NCBI GenBank assembly: GCA_903874955.1
Contig: CAIQTY010000003.1
Location: 1-57,871, forward strand
Direction of reading: 5' to 3'
Length of the DNA: 57,871 bases
Source: an uncultured Alphaproteobacteria bacterium
Lineage (GTDB): Bacteria; Pseudomonadota; Alphaproteobacteria; Paracaedibacterales; CAITNM01
The notes under the pieces were generated by a model. That model did not search any database and was not told the origin of the DNA. It was given only the letters and a program-made list of their open reading frames with translations. Positions within the stretch are counted from its first letter, which is position 1. Each line of letters begins with the position of its first letter. The position numbers were made by a program, and so were the translations under genes. Of this stretch, positions 52,568-57,871 are shown one piece after another.

Positions 52568-53329
52568 TTGAATTCATTAGCTAAGTCATTTAATAGTTGT
52601 TCTGAAAGTTATGAAATAAGTCGTCCTGGTTATCCTAGTCAGATAGTGGATTTTTTGAAAAACAATCTTAATTTTAGTCCCTCTTCTAAACTTTTAGAGC
52701 TTGCTGCAGGTACTGGAAAATTTACTGACTTGCTTGTGCAGCACGGATTCAATCCTATGGTAACTGAATGGCTGCCAAATATGTTAAAAGTCTTGAAGAC
52801 AAAACATCCAAAACTCCCAGCATTTATAGCAAAAGCTGAAGAAATTCCCTTTAAAAATGATATCTTTGATACCGTGCTTGCAGCTCAAGCCTTTCATTGG
52901 TTTTCCAATTATAATGCTCTTGCGGATATTGCGCGGGTTCTTAAAAAAGACGGTTATTTTGTCATCATATTTCAAGAACGTAATGATGCAGTAGACTGGG
53001 TGCATGAGTATCATAAAATAATTTTTTCTTATCCCCATGAACTTGTTGCGCGTTTTGAACTTAATGCTTGGAAAAAAGCATTTGAAAATCAAGAATACTT
53101 CTCGCCTTTAGAGCATTTAAAGTTTGATTATAGTCAGCACTTTTTAAAAGAAAATCTTACCCATCGTGCTTTGGGCATGAGTTTTATTGCGGCCCTTCCA
53201 GAATCTCAAAAACAAGCAGTAGTGGAACAAATGAAGGAGCTTTGCTCAGTGCATGATGCAATTAAAGACCACGATGTGATTGAGTTTCCTTATATTACTC
53301 ATGTATATTGGGCCAGAGTATTAAAATAG
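52568..53329 (+). CDS. Class I SAM-dependent methyltransferase
   Basis: A Methyltransf_11-type enzyme of about 253 residues. The open frame extends through the tRNA gene, so a start after position 52547 is needed; the first in-frame candidate is TTG 52568 (an ATG at 52555 is out of frame and soon stops). Motif I is LLELAAGTGKFTDLL, and IPFKNDIFDTVLAAQAFHWF and IARVLKKDGYFVIIF are motifs II and III. The substrate is unknown. It is followed after 10 bp by cyaY, probably one transcript starting near the tRNA. Confidence 0.85.
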   Translation: MNSLAKSFNSCSESYEISRPGYPSQIVDFLKNNLNFSPSSKLLELAAGTGKFTDLLVQHGFNPMVTEWLPNMLKVLKTKHPKLPAFIAKAEEIPFKNDIFDTVLAAQAFHWFSNYNALADIARVLKKDGYFVIIFQERNDAVDWVHEYHKIIFSYPHELVARFELNAWKKAFENQEYFSPLEHLKFDYSQHFLKENLTHRALGMSFIAALPESQKQAVVEQMKELCSVHDAIKDHDVIEFPYITHVYWARVLK

Positions 53330-53339
53330 CGTTTTAGAA

Positions 53340-53618
53340 TTGCTCAAAGTTTCGCATCAGGCTATTGCCTTAAAGTATCTTCAAGACTTGCTAGACCTTC
53401 TCGAAGCTGATTGGGACGCTGATTATGCTGATGGTGCTTTATTAATCAAGCATCCAACTGGTCAATTTCTTTTAAATTATCATGGTACGATGGATCAATT
53501 ATGGTTATCTTCACCTGTGACAGGAGCGCATCATTTTTCTTATTCTTCCGATCGATGGTTGTGTACAAGAACAAATAGGGAGCTTAAAGATGTTTTGGGG
53601 CAAGATTTAAATGCGTGA
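53340..53618 (+). CDS. cyaY: Iron donor protein CyaY (bacterial frataxin)
   Basis: A 92-residue frataxin-fold protein regulating iron supply to iron-sulfur assembly. An acidic first helix (LLDLLEADWDADYADG) with the iron-binding face, then GALLIKHPTGQFLLNYH, QLWLSSPVTGAHHF and a final helix match CyaY closely. It starts at a TTG without a clear Shine-Dalgarno sequence, 10 bp after the methyltransferase, and overlaps the ABC exporter by 8 bp. Confidence 0.93.
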   Translation: MLKVSHQAIALKYLQDLLDLLEADWDADYADGALLIKHPTGQFLLNYHGTMDQLWLSSPVTGAHHFSYSSDRWLCTRTNRELKDVLGQDLNA

Positions 53619-55422
53619 AAAATCATTCTATGACGATATTACTCCGAAAAATGAATCAAGAGCTTCTGTAGGAACTATTTGGCTGTTGCTTGGAAAGTAT
53701 ATACCCAAATTTTATGCATCAATTTTTCTAGCAGCAGTGATGCTGAGTATTGCAGCAGGTATGGTTATTGGTCTGGGTAAATTCCTAACTTTTGCTGTGA
53801 ATACCGGAATACTGACTAAGGGTACAGAATATTTCGGCTGGATTCTTGTAGGTCTGGCTGCGGGAGTATTACTTCTTGCATTAGCCAGTTATGTTCGCAC
53901 CTATTACATTAGCTGGATAGGTGAGCAGCTGATGGCTCTTTTGCGTTATGATGTTTTCGATCATATTCTCAAGTTTCCAGTATCATTTTTTGAAGACTAT
54001 CAGCCTGCAAATCTAGTAACGAGACTAACAAGCGATATGAACCTTTTGCAGTTGGTGCTAACCAATAGCTTAGGTATTTTTATCAGAAACGCGCTCATCA
54101 TAATTGGTGGTGTTGTAATGATGCTAATGACCTCAGGGAAATTATTTTTCATGAGTTGCGTCATAGTCCCTGCACTTTTGCTGCCTGTTATTTATTTTGG
54201 AAAAATCGTACGTGTTCATGGGCGTTACGCGCAAAGCGTTTTAGCAGATCTGGCTCAATTTGTAGATGAAACCTTGAATAATATAAAAACGGTCCTTTTA
54301 TTTTCTCATGCTGATCAGGATCGTGCTGCTTTTCACGGTTACAACAGACATTTTGTTGAGTCTGTTCTAAAGGCGGCTAAAGCTCGTGCAAAATTGGTTG
54401 GTTTTGCTATGGTGTTGATTTTTTCAGGATTGTGCGTTGTTGCTTACTTAGGCGCCCAAATGGTTTTTGAACAATCTCTTACAAAAGGGGATTTGCTCGG
54501 TTTTCTATTTTATGCCGTTGCCGTTTGTGGATCACTTGGTTCTTTTTCATCTTTATTTGCCGATTTTTACCGTGCAGCTGGGGCTGGTGATCGAATTTTA
54601 GAAATCATCAATAAAATTCCTCCTAAATATAACAAAGTTTTGCCAAGAGTAATTAAGAACCACGGTATACTTGCTATGCATCAAGTAAATTTTGCCTATG
54701 CCTCTCGGCCAGAAAATAAAGTGCTTAACGCTCTAAATCTGAGTATTTTACCCGGTGAAACTATCGCTATTGTTGGTCCATCCGGCGCTGGAAAAAGCAC
54801 CATATTCTCTTTGCTTTTAAAATTCTATGATCCTAATGCTGGAAATATCTATTTGAATGGAGTCAGTTATCGAGACTTATCCGCTGAAAATATAAGGAAT
54901 CAACTTGGTTTGGTAACGCAGGATGCGGTGATTTTTTCAACGACAATTTTTGAAAATCTAGCTTATGGATTGTTAACGCCTAATGAAAGTGATCTGTGGC
55001 AAGCATTAGAAATGGTTCACCTAAAAGAATTTGTTGAAAATTTGCCATATTCACTTCAAACGAAAGTCGGCCATCGCGGTGTGAGACTTTCTGGTGGGCA
55101 AAAACAGCGTTTAGCATTAGCAAGAGTCTTACTCCGCTGCCCAAGCATTTTATTACTTGATGAAGCGACAAATTCTCTTGATGCAGAAAGTGACTTCATC
55201 GTTCAACAGAACTTAAAATCACTAAGCATGGAATGCACAACACTTGTTATAGCGCACCGTTTAAGCACAGTGATGGAAGCTGATAAGATCATGGTATTAA
55301 ATCATGGATGTATAGAACAGGTTGGTACCCACCAAGAACTCATTCGCCAGGAGGGATTATACAGTAGTTACGTGAACCTAGAATTTAGTGCTTTAAAGAG
55401 CAGCAAAGTAGCATCTTTTTAA
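53611..55422 (+). CDS. MsbA-like ABC exporter (fused membrane and ATPase domains)
   Basis: A 603-residue half-transporter: six membrane helices (about residues 30-325), then the ATPase with Walker A GPSGAGKST near 390, signature LSGGQKQRLALARVLL, Walker B ILLLDEATNSLD and the His switch VIAHRLST. Homologs in alphaproteobacteria include lipid A/multidrug exporters and the relatives of mitochondrial ABCB10. The substrate is not identifiable. It begins inside the cyaY 3' end, and no lpx genes are near. Confidence 0.9.
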   Translation: MREKSFYDDITPKNESRASVGTIWLLLGKYIPKFYASIFLAAVMLSIAAGMVIGLGKFLTFAVNTGILTKGTEYFGWILVGLAAGVLLLALASYVRTYYISWIGEQLMALLRYDVFDHILKFPVSFFEDYQPANLVTRLTSDMNLLQLVLTNSLGIFIRNALIIIGGVVMMLMTSGKLFFMSCVIVPALLLPVIYFGKIVRVHGRYAQSVLADLAQFVDETLNNIKTVLLFSHADQDRAAFHGYNRHFVESVLKAAKARAKLVGFAMVLIFSGLCVVAYLGAQMVFEQSLTKGDLLGFLFYAVAVCGSLGSFSSLFADFYRAAGAGDRILEIINKIPPKYNKVLPRVIKNHGILAMHQVNFAYASRPENKVLNALNLSILPGETIAIVGPSGAGKSTIFSLLLKFYDPNAGNIYLNGVSYRDLSAENIRNQLGLVTQDAVIFSTTIFENLAYGLLTPNESDLWQALEMVHLKEFVENLPYSLQTKVGHRGVRLSGGQKQRLALARVLLRCPSILLLDEATNSLDAESDFIVQQNLKSLSMECTTLVIAHRLSTVMEADKIMVLNHGCIEQVGTHQELIRQEGLYSSYVNLEFSALKSSKVASF

Positions 55423-55526
55423 ATTTATTTTTAAATTAAAACATCATCGTTTCATTTAACCAATATTTAATAATTCATATTCAGTATGTAATTAGCGATA
55501 ATGTATTTTTAAATATAGGATTGATT

Positions 55527-56120
55527 ATGAATATACAAATTTTACGTTTTTATTCTGTGGCTATTTTCAGTATTTTTGCAAATTTTTCATTATTTGCAAC
55601 TGACCTGAGCAGTTTCCCTCTAGAAGATCTAGAAAATGGACTTAAGAAAACGCCGATCTTTGAACAAAAAGATGATCAACAAGAAATCGTTCAAACAACA
55701 ACGAAAGATTCATTACTTCTCAGTCCAAAGCAAATAGATTCAATCAAAAAAGAAGCAGCGGCAGACGCAATAAACCAGTATAAAAGTGATAAAAAATATG
55801 AGAAATGGTACACAAGGCTTGCCTATGACCATGAGTTTTTGGGCAATGTTCTAGGTGCTGCTGGTAAAGCCCTAGTAGTGGTAGGTTCATCGGTTGCAGT
55901 AGTCGATGATAATGCTTATAAATACGTGTTTTTTAGCAGTGGGGTGTTATTAGCAGCTCATTATTTTATAATCAATATGGGAAAATATTATGCTAACGCC
56001 GCAAATGTGAAAAAAAATGAAGAATCAGCCTTTACAGGTATTCCACAGAAAAAAGAAGATTTAATTAGCGTGATTGACGTAACAAGCGGTAACGACGTGG
56101 AAAAAGGCGAGGAAAAATGA
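55527..56120 (+). CDS. Small membrane-associated protein, unknown function
   Basis: 197 residues from ATG 55527, preceded by AGGA at 6-base spacing (TTG 55521 is the first open codon). A signal peptide (residues 1-23, ending near LFA) precedes a Glu/Lys/Asp-rich helical part. Two hydrophobic segments follow at about residues 110-128 and 131-150 (KALVVVGSSVAVV and YVFFSSGVLLAAHYFII), then a polar tail. Not recognised. It converges with fliI, 16 bp apart. Confidence 0.6.
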   Translation: MNIQILRFYSVAIFSIFANFSLFATDLSSFPLEDLENGLKKTPIFEQKDDQQEIVQTTTKDSLLLSPKQIDSIKKEAAADAINQYKSDKKYEKWYTRLAYDHEFLGNVLGAAGKALVVVGSSVAVVDDNAYKYVFFSSGVLLAAHYFIINMGKYYANAANVKKNEESAFTGIPQKKEDLISVIDVTSGNDVEKGEEK

Positions 56121-56136
56121 CCAAAAGTGTGAATAA

Positions 56137-57486
56137 CTAAACGCTCATGATCTCTTTAAGTGTTTGAAATGATTGATTTTGAGGTGCAAATTCTTTAGGT
56201 TGTTGCTGCAAAAATGGTTCAAGTTTTTTTTGTAATGTAATTGCTTCATCAACCAAAGGATCTGTACCTATTCTATAGGCCCCTAATCGAATAAGATCGA
56301 CCATATCATTATAAATGCTTAAATTTTTTCTCGCTCTTTGAACTGCATGTTGCTCTGTTTCACTGTGACACATGGGGACAGTGCGCGAGATGCTTTGCAA
56401 TATATTAATTGCCGGATAATGACCACGTGTTGCTAAATTTCTATCCAGAACGACGTGCCCATCTAAGATGCCTCTTACCGCATCTGATATAGGCTCATTA
56501 TGATCATCTCCATCAACAAGAACAGTAAAAAATCCTGTGATATAACCTGTTTTTCCATCTTTATGAACTATTCCAGGTCCTGCTCTCTCGAGTAATTTAG
56601 GTAGCTCGGAAAAGACGCTTGGTGTATACCCTTTTGTTGTCGGGGGTTCGTGAGCAGCTAAACCGATCTCTCTTTGTGACATAGCAAAACGCGTTACGCT
56701 ATCAATTACACAAATAACATTAAGCCCTAAATCTCTATAAAACTCAGCGATTCGTAAGGTTAGATGAGCAGCTTGTCTGCGCATTAAAGCCGTTTCATCA
56801 GATGTTGCTACAACTAAAATTGTTCGCTTTAGTCCTTCAGGACCAAGAGTATCCTCAATAAATTCTTTCACTTCCCTGCCGCGCTCGCCAATCAGGCCAA
56901 CCACGCAAATGTCACAATTAGAGAATTTGACAATCATCGATAGTAAAATTGATTTGCCAACGCCCGACCCAGCGAATATACCAAGCCTTTGGCCTTTGCA
57001 GCAGGTTAAAAATGTATCGATTGCTCGTATTCCAATTTCGATTCTATCTTTTACTTTTGCGCGTTCATGAGCGGATATAGGCGTTCCATTGATGCGGTAT
57101 TCTATTCCCCCATAGGAAAGCTCTCCTTTTCCATCTACTGGTTCGGCAAGTCCATTAATAACTCTGCCTTGCCAATTTAAGCTGGGGTATATGGTTGCAT
57201 CATGTTCAAAAAAAATGACCAAGCATTTTGCATGGATGCCGTTTAGGGGTTGAAAAGTCATCACTTGAGCAAGATCACGGTCGAAACTTATTACCTCGCC
57301 AAGCACGGTTGGATAATTCAATGGGTGTAACCGGCAGCGCGTTCCCACATGAACCTTTTGTGAATTTATCCTAACAATTGCGCTTAAGCCTTCCAAACGC
57401 TCAACAAAGCCAGAGAGTTGGAAACTTTCTGCATTAAGTATTTGGCCAAGCAATTCATCTACGCGGCCTTCGATTAGATTGGGCAC
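56137..57486 (-). CDS. fliI: Flagellar export ATPase FliI
   Basis: A 449-residue ATPase of the flagellar type III export apparatus, related to F1 beta. Walker A is GIFAGSGVGKS near residue 165. VGLIGERGREVKEFIE, VIDSVTRFAMSQREIGLAA and GEPPTTKGY-like HEPPTTKGYTPSVF are the FliI/SctN signatures. The start is GTG 57486. Virulence SctN ATPases are close relatives, but flgB and flgC in the window favour flagellar export. No fliH or fliJ is adjacent. Confidence 0.93.
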   Translation of the reverse strand: MPNLIEGRVDELLGQILNAESFQLSGFVERLEGLSAIVRINSQKVHVGTRCRLHPLNYPTVLGEVISFDRDLAQVMTFQPLNGIHAKCLVIFFEHDATIYPSLNWQGRVINGLAEPVDGKGELSYGGIEYRINGTPISAHERAKVKDRIEIGIRAIDTFLTCCKGQRLGIFAGSGVGKSILLSMIVKFSNCDICVVGLIGERGREVKEFIEDTLGPEGLKRTILVVATSDETALMRRQAAHLTLRIAEFYRDLGLNVICVIDSVTRFAMSQREIGLAAHEPPTTKGYTPSVFSELPKLLERAGPGIVHKDGKTGYITGFFTVLVDGDDHNEPISDAVRGILDGHVVLDRNLATRGHYPAINILQSISRTVPMCHSETEQHAVQRARKNLSIYNDMVDLIRLGAYRIGTDPLVDEAITLQKKLEPFLQQQPKEFAPQNQSFQTLKEIMSV

Positions 57487-57760
57487 AAAAAATAATTTTA
57501 GTGATTATACTATTAGTGTTTCGCTAATCATCAACTGAAATCAAGTTTAATTTGGGTATTTAAATAATTTTTTTGATGGCATAGAAGCTTGTTCATCAGA
57601 AACAAATCACAAGGCATAGTAACATCGTGAATAAAGCCAGAAAGTCAAAAACGTTAATGTAAAAGGGCATTTTGGCCATTTAGGGATTCGTGCAGATGAC
57701 GCCATCAAGGATTTATTTTTATAAAAAATGAAAAAACTTTATAAAAGGAGAGGAAAGGCG
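57487..57760. other. Non-coding stretch upstream of fliI
   Basis: No gene is recognised. A 24-residue plus-strand fragment ending near 57720 (containing KGHFGHLGIRADDAIKDLF) reads like protein but has no start and a stop just before it, so it may be a remnant. The left end must carry the fliI promoter. Confidence 0.35.
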
Positions 57761-57789
57761 TTGACAAAGTGAGTATGAATGATTAGATT
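57761..57789 (+). promoter_or_regulatory. Strong sigma70 promoter, possibly of an rRNA or stable-RNA operon
   Basis: A perfect -35 TTGACA (57761-57766), 17-bp spacer and -10 TAGATT (57784-57789). Downstream, the leader to the window edge contains TTATTTGAAAAGTGAA (57818-57833), similar to the boxA-like segment before alphaproteobacterial rRNA genes, and has no open frame. The rRNA link is inferred; the gene itself lies outside the window. Confidence 0.55.
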
Positions 57790-57871
57790 CACTATTAAGG
57801 CGCCGATGGGAGCCACGTTATTTGAAAAGTGAAAAAGAAAATTTGTGGAAGGTAAGAGAGCCGGTGGAACT

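Overview
The window is AT-rich and densely coded, and it reads as a chromosomal segment of an alphaproteobacterium. Lineage markers are the mitofilin (Mic60)-like gene next to hemY, an NDUFS6-type zinc-finger protein next to ygfZ, cyaY (frataxin), a long Rickettsia-type isocitrate dehydrogenase, and the bamD/recN/murGCB block. A host-associated life, of the Holosporales/Paracaedibacter or Rickettsiales-like type, is an inference. It rests on low GC, an organophosphate/phosphate antiporter, scattered flagellar genes, decaying genes, and several single secreted proteins with nuclease, transglutaminase-like or cysteine-protease signatures placed between housekeeping operons.

Layout: 0.2-1.8 kb holds a small secreted protein and metK. 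1.8-11.3 kb is a rightward run: tatD, a class A penicillin-binding protein, an OPA-family transporter and a 1708-residue alpha-2-macroglobulin. 11.4-12.3 kb is a secreted transglutaminase-like protein. 12.5-14.4 kb is a broken secreted bactofilin-like gene whose promoter probably also drives trmD-rplS. 14.4-20.3 kb contains an 80-bp palindromic repeat, icd, a secreted LHH-family nuclease with a basic tail, an orphan MotA/TolQ/ExbB protein, a second repeat copy and a secreted coiled-coil protein. 20.3-24.8 kb is lspA-ileS and a secreted papain-like protease. 25.1-31.5 kb is leftward: flgB-flgC-rubrerythrin-hisS-zinc finger-ygfZ, with csrA divergent to flgB, then topA.

31.7-37.7 kb is the rightward envelope block bamD-recN-murG-murC-murB, which looks like two parts of the usual dcw region brought together. 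37.8-43.8 kb has lnt, an MlaC-like protein, two small unknowns and the leftward zinc-ribbon/mitofilin/hemY group. 43.9-46.5 kb has a lipoprotein hydrolase, a beta-barrel protein and a divergent lipoprotein; the last two both appear to have lost their start codons at one shared junction. 46.5-49.1 kb is a three-gene ABC importer. 49.3-55.4 kb holds yifB/comM, a transaldolase-like gene, recO, tRNA-Ala(GGC), a methyltransferase, cyaY and an MsbA-like exporter. The window ends with a small membrane protein, fliI, and a strong promoter firing out of the right edge, possibly toward an rRNA or other stable RNA gene.

Much of the content concerns the envelope: PBP, A2M, MurGCB, Lnt, LspA, BamD, the MlaC-like protein and the beta-barrel. 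A2M beside a PBP fits a periplasmic guard against proteases that enter a breached wall. FlgB, FlgC, FliI and CsrA indicate at least a remnant flagellar system.
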